Shown here: one piece after another, positions 42,477 through 51,314 of the stretch | How the letters are laid out: each line of letters opens with the position of its first letter | Numbering within the stretch: the stretch's first letter is position 1 | NCBI RefSeq assembly: GCF_003425665.1 | Contig: NZ_QQRQ01000002.1 | Location: 140,671 to 204,670 of the forward strand | Source of the DNA: Evtepia gabavorous | GTDB lineage: Bacteria; Bacillota; Clostridia; Oscillospirales; Oscillospiraceae | DNA length: 64,000 bases | Direction: 5' to 3' | Position numbers and translations under genes: made by a program | Notes under the pieces: model-generated | The model's input: the letters and a program-made list of their open reading frames with translations, nothing else | The model's database searches: none | Told to the model about the DNA's origin: nothing

Positions 42477-42550
42477 CTGCTGTGCCTTTGGAGCTTGTGG
42501 TACGGGAGAGACAGGGCCGGGCTATCTGTTGTCGAGGCCTGTGCCGGCCG

Positions 42551-42865
42551 CTATCCCCGCTGTATGAGGTGGGCTATGATGCTCTGGATGAGCTGTAAGT
42601 CTCTCTCACTGAGCAGGTCCAATCCGGAAACCACGTGTTTCTTCAGGTTGGGGTTGCCCATGGACGGATCGAAGAACTCAGCGGGCGTGATCTGAAAATA
42701 GTCACAGATGGCGAAGAGTTCTGTCAAGGAGGGCAACGATTTACCGGAGCTGATGTTATTGATATATCCCCTGCTGTGACCAAGGTCATAGCTCATTTGG
42801 TACTCTGAGATTCCCTTTGCCATACGAAGCTGTGTAATCCGTTCCCGAACGAAATTGATATCCAC
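42551..42865 (-). CDS. XRE-family HTH regulator
   Basis: 104 residues. Canonical HTH_3 domain at residues 5-60 (RERITQLRMAKGISEYQMSYDLGHSRGYINNISSGKSLPSLTELFAICDYFQITPAEFFDP), then a short C-terminal helix. Divergent from the OB-fold lipoprotein gene, whose promoter lies in the 213-base gap, so it may control itself or that gene. Start inferred from the full HTH domain and AGGGGAGGCG upstream of the ATG. Confidence 0.87.
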   Translation of the reverse strand: MDINFVRERITQLRMAKGISEYQMSYDLGHSRGYINNISSGKSLPSLTELFAICDYFQITPAEFFDPSMGNPNLKKHVVSGLDLLSERDLQLIQSIIAHLIQRG

Positions 42866-42938
42866 CCAATCGCCTCCCCTCGTAACAAGGATAGCCGGGG
42901 AGGAGGGGAGAAGATACCTTTTTGAGACTTGAATTCTC

Positions 42939-42967
42939 TTGATTCGCCCGCGTAAAGATGTTATTAT
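42939..42967 (+). promoter_or_regulatory. Probable promoter of the OB-fold lipoprotein gene
   Basis: TTGATT (42939-42944), 17 bases, TATTAT (42962-42967). It lies about 110 bases before the lipoprotein ATG; the gap otherwise contains only AT-rich spacer. Confidence 0.6.
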
Positions 42968-43078
42968 AGTTTTGTAGATGTCGAAAATGGAAAAATAACG
43001 TCTTAAAAACGCTTATTCTGAAAAAACGGGAGGTGGAATGGGCCTCCGGGGAGAAACGCGAGCGTAGGGGAGGAAAAT

Positions 43079-43741
43079 ATGAGACGGTTCCTGACAGGCT
43101 GGCTGGTGTGTGCGCTGTTGTGCACGCTCTGCGCCTGCGAAAACGCAGCGGGGCAGGCCGATTTGCAGTCCATACAGAAAGCGGATGTGAGGGAGCTGTA
43201 TGAGGCGCTCTATTCCGACGTTGCGGAAGCAGAGGATACCTATGTGGGGAAGTCCTATGCGTTTCTGGGCGCGGTCAAGTCCCTTTCCTCCGGGCATGGA
43301 GTGATCGCATTGAAGGATTTTAGGGATCATGTTACATACGGCAATGGAATCCGAGCCCATTTTTCCAAACAGACCCTGGGAGAGCTGCGCTGTGATGAGA
43401 TGGTTTGGATTGCTGGGACGATAGCGGGCTTTTCCTGTGAGGATGGTACGATCCTTTTAGATCCTGCCTACTATATAGAAACCCCGGTGTTCACGGTGAC
43501 AGGGCGGATCAGCGCGTTGGCGCGGGATCAGGCGGGGCGGCCTTACGTTTTGTTGGAGCAGGCTGAGGTCTCGGAGCTTGGAGAGGAGATGACAGTGGCG
43601 GTGTTTCTGCCGGAGGAGGCATGTGGGGCTTGGAAGGAAGGGGATCAGATGCAGGTCACCGGGGCCATGAGCTGGAAAGGGGCCCCGGGGGTGGCGCTGT
43701 CCGACGGGTATTTCTACCGTGCTGTACTGGCGGAGAAATGA
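43079..43741 (+). CDS. Lipoprotein with two OB-like (tRNA_anti-like) folds
   Basis: 220 residues. Signal peptide 1-19 with lipobox LCAC (17-20), so Cys20 should be lipidated and the protein surface-exposed. Residues about 35-115 and 125-215 look like two copies of the small OB-like fold found in uncharacterised lipoproteins (GKSYAFLGAVKSL..., VFTVTGRISALARD...). Function unknown. GTAGGGGAGGA precedes the ATG. A terminator lies 8 bases after the stop. Confidence 0.82.
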   Translation: MRRFLTGWLVCALLCTLCACENAAGQADLQSIQKADVRELYEALYSDVAEAEDTYVGKSYAFLGAVKSLSSGHGVIALKDFRDHVTYGNGIRAHFSKQTLGELRCDEMVWIAGTIAGFSCEDGTILLDPAYYIETPVFTVTGRISALARDQAGRPYVLLEQAEVSELGEEMTVAVFLPEEACGAWKEGDQMQVTGAMSWKGAPGVALSDGYFYRAVLAEK

Positions 43742-43748
43742 CCGCAAT

Positions 43749-43783
43749 AAACGCCCTGGCTTTTTGGAGGAGCCAGGGCGTTT
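43749..43783. terminator. Bidirectional terminator
   Basis: Perfect 13-bp stem AAACGCCCTGGCT / AGCCAGGGCGTTT (43749-43761, 43771-43783), loop of 9 bases, between the convergent lipoprotein and FUSC genes. Confidence 0.88.
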
Positions 43784-43807
43784 GCGCTTAAAAGGCAGCG
43801 GGCCTTC

Positions 43808-45802
43808 TCAGTGGGAACAGGAGATAAGACCGGCTCTCTCGGCGCAAGCAAAGCGGCAGAGCAAAAGGGCCCGGGTGTCTTCCAGGGTCTCCACGCAGTT
43901 GGACAAGAGGGTGTGGAAGTATACCTGTTCCTTGGACAGGGAGGGGAGGGGCGCCGGGACTGGGGCAGGCGAGCTCCCTTGCTCCAGGGCCTGAAGTGTC
44001 TTCTGAAGGGACGAAAATAGGGTGCGGAGCTCCCCGCGCTGTTCTGGGAGAAAGCGGCCTGGGTGGTCGTGGACGTAGCTTGCCAGCAGCTCCAGCTCGG
44101 TGCTGAGCTTACGCTGAAGGGGGAGCAGATGGAGAAGGAGGGTGTGGGCCGCTGTACTGGGGCTTCCCGCCAGGAGGGTCTCCATTTCTTGGGTGAGCAT
44201 ATTGCTCCGAATCAGATACTGGCGAAAGGAGTGCCGGCTGCTGTTGGAGGAGAGCATTTCCTGCAGTTCCGCCAGCATCCGGGCGTCTGTTTCCAACAGG
44301 GTTTGGAGGCTGTCCCGCACTTGGCCAGGTTCGGTGATGGGAAAGAGGAAGCGGTTGGCGGTCCAGGCGGTCACCGCCGCCATGGCCACATAGGCCAGCC
44401 GAAGGCCGATGGCCAGGCGGATATCCACCAGAAGAATGGCCAGGATCATGCCATAGCAGGTGCCATAGGTGGACATGGACGTGGAGGTGAGCGGCACGTA
44501 GTACATCAGGCAGGTCATCAGCGCCACCAGAAAGACATAGGCCGGCAGACTGTGGAAGAGGGAGAGAAGGAGGGCGGTCATCAGCAGCCCCAGCAGATTC
44601 CCCAGGACCCGATTATTGATGCGGGCCGCGCTCTCCTCTGCGTAGGGCATCAGCATCAGAAAGACGGTCATGGGGTACCAGTAGGCAAAGGGCCACTGGG
44701 TGAGATACACGAAGGTGAACGAGAGGCAGAGCACCACCGCCAGCCGAATGGCGAACCGGCTTTGAAAGCGGTGGAATTGGAAAAGACCGTCCAGAGTTTT
44801 CCGTTCCTCAGACAGCAGGGGCCAGTGGGTCATGGCCTGGTCCATGGGGGTGTGCGCCATCTCCTCCAAGGCATCAACCAGAAGGGCGAGCGCCTCTGCC
44901 ATGGCCTCCGTTCCGGCGGGGGAGGAAAGGGCGCAGGTGTCCTGAAGAAACTGGAGCCTGCGGAGGAGCTGCTGGCTGTGCGGCGGGTCCAGCTTGGTCT
45001 CCAAAGCGGCAAGCAGACAGCTCAGCTGGCGAAGGTAGGAGGCGTCCTGGGGAGCCAGCGTCTGTCCGGCGGGGAAAAAGTGGGCGAGGCAATAGGCCAT
45101 TCGCTGGAAGAAAAGGAGAAACAGGTAATTGATTTTTCCATATCCTGTGGCCAGGAACCGGGTATTCCGGGAGGTGTAGACCACGTGGCTCATATGGGCG
45201 CAGAGGGTGGCCAGTGTCTGGGCTAAGCCGTCGTCAGGGGTCCCCAGCGCCCGGTTTTCCAGCTGGGTGGCCAGGGTTTTCATTCCCTTTCGTACTGTGC
45301 CATAGTGGCGCCGCCGTTTGGCCCGCCTGGCATAGCAGTAGAAGGCCGCAGCGAAAACCAAAAGGCCGTAGAACAGAGCGAAAAACCGGGTGAGGATGGC
45401 GGAGCCGGAAACAGGCAGCATCTCTAAAAAGACGAATTCCATGACGTAGATATAGTAGGCCTTGGGAGTAAACCGGTCGCTGAGGGAGTAGACAAGACCG
45501 AGAGGAACCGCCAGGTTGCCCAGGATACAGAGGGGCAGATTCACCCAGCAGACTATTGCCGCGCCACAGAGGACAGTCATCCGCAGGCTGATCCGCAGTA
45601 CGTCTCTCAGGCGAAAGGCCTGCTGGTATTTGAAAATATACAAGAGGGAGATCACAGTGGGGATCGTAATGTTGACAGCCCCAAACAGATACCACATGGA
45701 CAGGATCAAAAAGACAGAGAGTGCGATGATATGCCGGGTCTCTTTCAGACGAGCCAGGATGGCGGCCCAACGGCGGGAAATCTCGCTGCGGTGCAGGTTC
45801 AT
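43808..45802 (-). CDS. FUSC-family inner membrane transporter
   Basis: 664 residues in the FUSC (fusaric acid resistance / aromatic acid exporter) layout: two blocks of about five or six membrane helices (about 22-165 and 345-480) separated by a cytoplasmic helical region of about 170 residues, and a soluble helical C-terminus (about 490-664). FUSC motifs include YWYPMTVFLMLMPYAEESAARINNRVLGNLLGLL. The likely role is export of aromatic or hydroxylated acids. It is 26 bases downstream of a LysR regulator on the same strand and is probably controlled by it. Confidence 0.85.
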   Translation of the reverse strand: MNLHRSEISRRWAAILARLKETRHIIALSVFLILSMWYLFGAVNITIPTVISLLYIFKYQQAFRLRDVLRISLRMTVLCGAAIVCWVNLPLCILGNLAVPLGLVYSLSDRFTPKAYYIYVMEFVFLEMLPVSGSAILTRFFALFYGLLVFAAAFYCYARRAKRRRHYGTVRKGMKTLATQLENRALGTPDDGLAQTLATLCAHMSHVVYTSRNTRFLATGYGKINYLFLLFFQRMAYCLAHFFPAGQTLAPQDASYLRQLSCLLAALETKLDPPHSQQLLRRLQFLQDTCALSSPAGTEAMAEALALLVDALEEMAHTPMDQAMTHWPLLSEERKTLDGLFQFHRFQSRFAIRLAVVLCLSFTFVYLTQWPFAYWYPMTVFLMLMPYAEESAARINNRVLGNLLGLLMTALLLSLFHSLPAYVFLVALMTCLMYYVPLTSTSMSTYGTCYGMILAILLVDIRLAIGLRLAYVAMAAVTAWTANRFLFPITEPGQVRDSLQTLLETDARMLAELQEMLSSNSSRHSFRQYLIRSNMLTQEMETLLAGSPSTAAHTLLLHLLPLQRKLSTELELLASYVHDHPGRFLPEQRGELRTLFSSLQKTLQALEQGSSPAPVPAPLPSLSKEQVYFHTLLSNCVETLEDTRALLLCRFACAERAGLISCSH

Positions 45803-45827
45803 GAGGACATCTTCCTTCGTTGTTTGG

Positions 45828-46688
45828 TCAGGGGAACAAGGATAAAATCTGGCGTTTCAGCATTGCTTCCTCAGGGGAGAGAGGGAGCCCTTTTTTGCGG
45901 AGCAAGCAGGGCTCCCAGAAAAAGTCCTCCCGGAGGGGGATGGCAGTGCAGTCAAACTGTGCAGTGACGGAGTTGGGGTACTGCACTGCCAGCCCCACGC
46001 AGCCTGTCTGTTGGCAGCGCCGGTATATGTTCATCATATAGCCCGTCTCGTGAAGGGTCAGGTTGGGAATGCGACGGCTGGCCAAAATCTGCCGCAGCCT
46101 GGGGGTGGCCTTGTAGTGCTGCCCCAGAAGGTACAGGTGCTGGCCAGCCAGATCATCAAAGGTGACCTGAGCGCGGCAGGCCAACGGATGGTCCTGCCGG
46201 CAGATCAGATACAGGGGATACCGGGCCAGAGGGGTGACCTCAAAGCGGGTATGGTCCACCGGCTCCACACCGATGCCCATGGAGACGCTGCCCTCCAGCA
46301 CCATTTCGTCGCAGAGATCGTCATAGGTGTCAATCAGCGTGATGTTTTGCTGCTCCAGACTGGTCAAACCGTCCTGGGCGGCAAAGAGAATGCCGGAGGT
46401 AATTCCCAGACGCAGGGGTTTTCCGGCCTGTCTGCCCGCCTCAATCTCTTCCAACAGAAGCTGGTACTCCCGACAGAGGGGTTCTGCATGTTTTTTCAGA
46501 AGCTTCCCCTCTTCCGTCAGCTTGATGCCCTGGGCCCCCCGATAGAAAAGGGGAACGCCCAGTTCTGTTTCCAGACTGTGGACAAGGCGGCTGACCCCTT
46601 GCTGGCTCATGTATAACCTTCTCCCGGCTTGGGACAGGCTGTCGCAGGTGCAGATCTGCAGGAAGCAGACAAGTTTACGCAGTTCCAT
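45828..46688 (-). CDS. LysR-family transcriptional regulator
   Basis: 286 residues. N-terminal winged HTH (MELRKLVCFLQICTCDSLSQAGRRLYMSQQGVSRLVHSLETELGVPLFYR, 1-50) and a C-terminal substrate-binding domain with the PBP-type fold (about 88-286). LysR proteins bind a small-molecule co-inducer; the adjacent FUSC exporter is the likely target. The ATG 46688 is preferred over 46706 and the far upstream ATG at 46958 because the LysR consensus starts there. Ribosome site weak (GGTGA). Confidence 0.87.
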   Translation of the reverse strand: MELRKLVCFLQICTCDSLSQAGRRLYMSQQGVSRLVHSLETELGVPLFYRGAQGIKLTEEGKLLKKHAEPLCREYQLLLEEIEAGRQAGKPLRLGITSGILFAAQDGLTSLEQQNITLIDTYDDLCDEMVLEGSVSMGIGVEPVDHTRFEVTPLARYPLYLICRQDHPLACRAQVTFDDLAGQHLYLLGQHYKATPRLRQILASRRIPNLTLHETGYMMNIYRRCQQTGCVGLAVQYPNSVTAQFDCTAIPLREDFFWEPCLLRKKGLPLSPEEAMLKRQILSLFP

Positions 46689-46825
46689 AATTATCACCGG
46701 GTCCATGATAGCACAGCGGCTCCCTGCAGGTAAAGACAGAGCGGGCTGAGTCGCCCCAGCATTTTTGGAAGGAGCCACCGGTTTTGATTGTGGAAGAGCG
46801 GGGGGAGAAGGGAGCCGAAGGCCTG

Positions 46826-46854
46826 TTGACAAAAGAGGATGGATAACGTATTCT
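46826..46854 (+). promoter_or_regulatory. Promoter of the small membrane protein gene
   Basis: TTGACA (46826-46831), 17-base spacer, TATTCT (46849-46854). Divergent from the LysR gene; 54 bases before the ATG. Confidence 0.75.
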
Positions 46855-46908
46855 GAATGGACAACAAAGAAAGCGTGATTTGGGCTTTCAGAGAAAAAGG
46901 AGAAACGC

Positions 46909-47346
46909 ATGATGGAAAACAATGCACCCGGCAGGGGAAAATTGAAGGTGACAGGCATTATCTATACCGTTCTGGGTGCCCTGTCCATTTTGGGGTCCTT
47001 GCTTATTTTGGGGGCCGGCGGCCTGCTGCTTGCCAGTGATAACGATGTGGGTCTGGTCCTGGGGGCCGCGGCCGGCGTGTTCAGCGTCCTCGGCGCGGTC
47101 AGTGGGGTGTTCTACCTGGTGATCGGCATCCTGGGCATCCGAAACTGCGGCCGGCCGGAGAACTGCGGGGCCAACTTTGTGCTTGGGGTGATTGTGCTGG
47201 TGCTGGTGGTGATCGGGCTGGTGGTCAATGTGGCCGTGTCCGGCCCCACCGGTGCGGCGTACAGTGTGGTGGGACTGGTGCTGTCCATCCTCTACCTCCA
47301 GGGCGCCAAGCAGAATCGGGACGCATGGAAAGCGGCCCAATCATGA
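46909..47346 (+). CDS. Four-helix integral membrane protein, unknown
   Basis: 145 residues, mostly hydrophobic, with four predicted membrane segments (about 13-42, 47-78, 86-108 and 114-132) and a polar N-terminus. The Gly/Val/Leu-rich pattern resembles DUF4064-like small membrane proteins. AAAAAGGAG precedes ATG 46909; ATG 46912 is also possible. Monocistronic with its own promoter and terminator. Function unknown. Confidence 0.8.
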   Translation: MMENNAPGRGKLKVTGIIYTVLGALSILGSLLILGAGGLLLASDNDVGLVLGAAAGVFSVLGAVSGVFYLVIGILGIRNCGRPENCGANFVLGVIVLVLVVIGLVVNVAVSGPTGAAYSVVGLVLSILYLQGAKQNRDAWKAAQS

Positions 47347-47360
47347 AACCGTTGCATGGA

Positions 47361-47392
47361 AAACCGTGTGCCCGGCTTGGGACACGGTTTTT
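47361..47392 (+). terminator. Terminator after the membrane protein gene
   Basis: AAACCGTGT-G-CCC / GGGACACGGTTT stem with a bulged G, loop GGCTT, followed by TTTCTTT. Separates this unit from polA. Confidence 0.85.
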
Positions 47393-47411
47393 CTTTCCCC
47401 GGGGAGAGGCG

Positions 47412-47440
47412 TTGATTTTTTGGGGAAAGGTTGGTACAAT
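47412..47440 (+). promoter_or_regulatory. Promoter of the polA-tsaD operon
   Basis: TTGATT (47412-47417), 17-base spacer, TACAAT (47435-47440). 62 bases before the polA ATG. Confidence 0.8.
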
Positions 47441-47502
47441 ACTTTAGTATGCGATGCTGCTGATTCAGCGGGGCAGTACCCCGCGGCAAAGGATGTGACG
47501 GG

Positions 47503-50154
47503 ATGAAACTGCTGGTGATTGACGGGAATTCCATTGTGAACCGGGCCTTTTTTGGAATGCACCCCCTGAACAACAGGGAGGGGTTTCCCACCCATGCCAT
47601 TTTTGGATTTTTGAATATCCTGCGGCGGATGGAGGAAGAAGTGGACCCTGACGGGGTGTGTGTGACCTTTGACCGGAAGGAGCCCACCTTCCGGCACCTG
47701 GCCTACGCAGACTACAAGGCCCAGCGGAAGGGAATGCCCGAGGAGCTGGCGGTGCAGATGCCGGTGCTGAAAGAGGTGCTGGATGCCATGAACATCCCCT
47801 GCTATGAGCTGGCCGGCTGGGAGGCGGATGACCTGATCGGCACCATCTCCCGCCGGTGCGAGGCCGCTGGTTGGGACTGCCGGGTGGCCACGGGGGACAA
47901 GGACTCCCTGCAGTTGGTCACGGACCATACCTACGTGGAACTGGTTACCACCCGCATGGGAAAGACCACCACCCAGGAGATGGACCCCGGCGCGTTTCGG
48001 GCGGCCTACGGCTTTGCCCCGGCCCAGATGGTGGACCTGAAGGCCCTGATGGGAGATTCCTCGGACAACGTCCCCGGGGTTCCGGGGGTGGGGGAGAAAA
48101 CCGCTCTGACCCTGCTCCATGAAAACGGCACCCTAACAGAGATATATGCCCGTCTGGAGGCGGGCACCCTGGAGGCCAAGCCCGGGGTGAAAAAGAAGCT
48201 GGAGGCGGGCAAGCAGAGCGCCTTTCAGTCCTACGACCTGTGCACCATCCGCTGCGATGCGCCCCTGGATTTTGTCCCCGAACAGGCGCTGCGCCGGCCG
48301 GCGAACAGGGGGCTGCTGCGGGAGCTCTTTCTCCGCCTGGGTTTTCAGAAGCTGATGGAGCAGATGGGGCTGGACCAGGAAGAGGCCGTGCAGGGTTCCC
48401 AGGCGGCGGTCCGCCAGGCGGAGACCGTGGAGCAGGTGACCGAGGAGGCCCGCTGGCGGGACCTGCTGGCCCAGTGGCGGGGACAGACGGTGGCGGTGCT
48501 GACGCTGCCGGACCTGTCCGCTCTGGTGGTGTGCTGGGACCAGGGGGAACAGGCGGCGCTGTTTCGGGAGGAGACCCTGCCTACGTACGGTTCTTTTTTG
48601 CGGGAATTCTTCTGCCCGGAGATTGTTAAGCTGGGCTACCATATAAAAGATGTGATGAGCCGGGGGCTGGACCGGGGGTGGCAGGCCCAGGGCTTTGTGT
48701 TTGACGGGGCCATCGCGGCCTATCTCCTGGCCCCCACCGACGGAAGCTATGAGCTGGACAAGTTGGGCGCCCAGTATTTCCAGAAAACCTTACCCCCTGC
48801 CAAGGAATATCTGGGGGCGAAGGTCTGGAAGGACGCGGCGGGGGCCCAGGCGGCCGGGCAGGTCATGGCCAGCCATGCCGCCCTGCTGTTTGCCCTGTAT
48901 GCGCTGCTTCCGGAGAAGCTGGCGGCGTTTGGACTGACGAAGGTGTATGAGGACATTGAGCTCCCCCTGTGTCCGGTGCTGGCGGAGATGGAGCAGGCGG
49001 GGATGCTGGTGGACGAGCAGGCCCTGGCCCAGTTTGGGGCGGGGCTCACCGCCGGCATTGCCGCCCTCCAGGAGGAGATTTGGGCCCAGGCGGGGGAGGA
49101 ATTTAATCTGAACTCCACCCAGCAGCTGGGCCGGGTTCTCTTTGAGCAGCTGGGCTTGCCCCCGGTGAAAAAGACCAAGACAGGGTACTCCACCAGCGCC
49201 GAGGTGCTGGAGAAACTCCGCCCCCATCACCCCATTATCGACTTGATTCTGGAGTACCGCCAACTGACCAAGCTCAACTCCACCTATGTGGAAGGGCTGT
49301 CCAAGGTCATTGCCGGGGACGGGCGGATTCACACCTGCTTTCAAAACACCGTCACCGCCACCGGACGGCTGTCCTCCACGGAACCCAACCTCCAGAACAT
49401 CCCTGTGCGCACCGAGCTGGGGGCGCAGATTCGGAAGATGTTCATTGCCCGGCCGGGATGGGTTTTGGTGGATGCGGATTACTCCCAGATTGAGCTCCGC
49501 CTCCTGGCCCACATGGCGGGGGATGAGAAGATGATTGAGAGCTTCCGCTCCGGGGAGGATATCCACGCCCGCACGGCCTCTCAGGTCTTTGGTCTGCCGG
49601 TGGAGGAGATCACTGGGGAGCTACGCCGCCGGGCCAAGGCGGTGAACTTTGGCATCGTCTATGGGATCTCCGGGTTCTCCCTGGCCCAGGACATCGGGGT
49701 GAGCCGCCAGGAGGCCAGCGACTATATGGAAAAGTATCTGGAGACCTTCTCCGGGGTGCGGGCCTATATGGACCGGGTCAAGGAGCAGGCCAAGAAGGCT
49801 GGTTACGTGGCCACCCTCCTGGGCCGCCGCCGGTGGCTGCCGGAGCTGAAGTCCTCCAACTACAATCTGCGGTCCTTTGGGGAGCGGGTGGCCCTGAACA
49901 TGCCCATCCAGGGGACGGCGGCGGATGTGATGAAGCTGGCCATGATCCGGGTGGCTGCCCGGCTGAAGGCGGAGGGCCTGCGGGCCCGGCTGGTTCTCCA
50001 GGTCCACGACGAACTGATTGTGGAGTGTCCCCAGGAGGAGACAGAGCAAGTGAAGGCCCTGCTGACCCAGGAAATGGAGGGGGCCGGCCAATTTTCCGTC
50101 CCCCTGGTGGCTGAGGCTGGCGCGGGCCACAGCTGGGCCCAGGCCAAGGGCTGA
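47503..50154 (+). CDS. polA: DNA polymerase I (5' nuclease plus polymerase)
   Basis: 883 residues. N-terminal 5'-3' exonuclease/FEN domain (about 1-290; LVIDGNSIVNRAF, WEADDLIGTI, GDKDSLQL, LMGDSSDNVPGVPGVGEKTA). The middle (about 300-480) has the 3'-5' exonuclease fold, but the DxE motif that opens its active site is missing, so proofreading is probably absent, as in Taq and B. subtilis-type enzymes. The polymerase domain has motif A DADYSQIELR (about 657-666), motif B RRRAKAVNFGIVYG (about 706) and motif C QVHDELIVE (about 833). It fills gaps in repair and Okazaki processing. Confidence 0.96.
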   Translation: MKLLVIDGNSIVNRAFFGMHPLNNREGFPTHAIFGFLNILRRMEEEVDPDGVCVTFDRKEPTFRHLAYADYKAQRKGMPEELAVQMPVLKEVLDAMNIPCYELAGWEADDLIGTISRRCEAAGWDCRVATGDKDSLQLVTDHTYVELVTTRMGKTTTQEMDPGAFRAAYGFAPAQMVDLKALMGDSSDNVPGVPGVGEKTALTLLHENGTLTEIYARLEAGTLEAKPGVKKKLEAGKQSAFQSYDLCTIRCDAPLDFVPEQALRRPANRGLLRELFLRLGFQKLMEQMGLDQEEAVQGSQAAVRQAETVEQVTEEARWRDLLAQWRGQTVAVLTLPDLSALVVCWDQGEQAALFREETLPTYGSFLREFFCPEIVKLGYHIKDVMSRGLDRGWQAQGFVFDGAIAAYLLAPTDGSYELDKLGAQYFQKTLPPAKEYLGAKVWKDAAGAQAAGQVMASHAALLFALYALLPEKLAAFGLTKVYEDIELPLCPVLAEMEQAGMLVDEQALAQFGAGLTAGIAALQEEIWAQAGEEFNLNSTQQLGRVLFEQLGLPPVKKTKTGYSTSAEVLEKLRPHHPIIDLILEYRQLTKLNSTYVEGLSKVIAGDGRIHTCFQNTVTATGRLSSTEPNLQNIPVRTELGAQIRKMFIARPGWVLVDADYSQIELRLLAHMAGDEKMIESFRSGEDIHARTASQVFGLPVEEITGELRRRAKAVNFGIVYGISGFSLAQDIGVSRQEASDYMEKYLETFSGVRAYMDRVKEQAKKAGYVATLLGRRRWLPELKSSNYNLRSFGERVALNMPIQGTAADVMKLAMIRVAARLKAEGLRARLVLQVHDELIVECPQEETEQVKALLTQEMEGAGQFSVPLVAEAGAGHSWAQAKG

Positions 50155-50220
50155 GCCGAGGAAGGAACACCGGTCCTCTCCCAAGTGTGGGGGAGGCGAA
50201 GATTGGGAGGAAACGATACG

Positions 50221-50667
50221 ATGGAATATCAGCTGGTCCCGATGGACCGTTCCCATCTGTCCGGGGTGGCGGAGCTGGAGCGCCTGTGCTTCTCTACACC
50301 CTGGAATGAGACCATGTTGGAGGAAGAGCTCTTCAACCCCACGGCTTCGTTCATTGTGGCCGAGGGGGCGGAGGGGGAGGTGTTGGGATACGCCGGCCTC
50401 CATGTGGTGCTGGATGAGGGATATATTGACAATGTGGCGGTGCGTCCATCCTGCCGCCGGCAGGGGATTGGAGACCGGCTGCTGGATGTGTTTTGCCGCT
50501 TTGGGCAGGCCCACCTGGCCTTTCTGACCTTGGAGGTCCGGCCCTCCAACCAGGCGGCGGTGGCCCTGTATTGCAAGCATGGCTTTCAGGAGGCGGGACG
50601 GCGAAAGGACTATTACCAAGATCCCACAGAGGACGCCCTTTTGCTGACCCGGACGTTCGTCCGATGA
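50221..50667 (+). CDS. rimI: RimI-like ribosomal protein S18 N-acetyltransferase
   Basis: 148 residues, compact GNAT domain. RimI-type features are FSTPWNETMLEEEL (about 25-38), YIDNVAVRPSCRRQGIGDRLLD (about 70-91, acetyl-CoA loop) and LEVRPSNQAAVALYCKHGFQEAGRRKDYY (about 101-129). It acetylates the S18 N-terminal Ala. Neighbouring tsaD is the usual RimI partner. ATG 50221 is preferred over 50185 because GGGAGG lies 10 bases upstream. The stop overlaps the next gene (ATGA). Confidence 0.92.
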   Translation: MEYQLVPMDRSHLSGVAELERLCFSTPWNETMLEEELFNPTASFIVAEGAEGEVLGYAGLHVVLDEGYIDNVAVRPSCRRQGIGDRLLDVFCRFGQAHLAFLTLEVRPSNQAAVALYCKHGFQEAGRRKDYYQDPTEDALLLTRTFVR

Positions 50668-51314
50668 CCCTGCGGGATTTGACCCTGCAGGAGCTCCACC
50701 ACCTCCACCGGCATGAGCTGCGGGAGGCCTTTCCGCCGGAGGAATTGAAGCCCTTTGCCGCCATGAAAAAGCTCTACCGGGCCGGGGTCTATCACCCCGT
50801 GGGGGCCTGGGAGGGGGAGACGCTGGTGGGATACGCCCTGCTGTGGGAGGCCCCCCAGAGAAAGTATGTCCTGATTGACTACTTGGGGGTGACCGCCGCC
50901 CGCCGGAACGGCGGCCTGGGGGCGGAGCTCCTCCGGCTGCTGCGGGAGAAGTTTCGGTCTTGGGATGGGATCATCGTGGAGTCCGAGGCCCCGGAAGGGG
51001 GCCAAAGTGATGGCATACGCCAGCGGCGCATGAACTTTTACCGCCGGAATGGCTATACCTTTTTGCGGTATGACTGCATGCTCTTCGGCGTGCATTACCG
51101 GGTGTGCCTGTGCTCCCCCAACGGAAAGGGGAGCGAGGAGGCGACCATGGCGGCCCACCAGGCGCTGTACGGCAGTCAGTTTCCCGGGTGGGCCTACCGG
51201 CGGTTTATTCAGATCCCCCGGGACCCGGATGCCCCCCTCCAGCCCAAGGAGTCCTGGGCGGAGCAGAGGGGGCTGCCGGGGCTGGAAGAGGATGAGAAAG
51301 GACGAGAGCAATGA
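50664..51314 (+). CDS. Second GNAT-family acetyltransferase
   Basis: 216 residues. A GNAT core spans about 40-165: VLIDYLGVTAARRNGGLGAELLRLLREK (about 73-100) is the acetyl-CoA-binding segment, but the Q/R-x-x-G-x-G/A loop reads RRNGGLG, slightly atypical. C-terminal 50 residues are polar with no known domain. Inserted between rimI and tsaD with 4-base overlaps at both ends, so it is strictly co-translated with the t6A/S18 modification genes. Substrate unknown. Confidence 0.85.
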   Translation: MTLRDLTLQELHHLHRHELREAFPPEELKPFAAMKKLYRAGVYHPVGAWEGETLVGYALLWEAPQRKYVLIDYLGVTAARRNGGLGAELLRLLREKFRSWDGIIVESEAPEGGQSDGIRQRRMNFYRRNGYTFLRYDCMLFGVHYRVCLCSPNGKGSEEATMAAHQALYGSQFPGWAYRRFIQIPRDPDAPLQPKESWAEQRGLPGLEEDEKGREQ

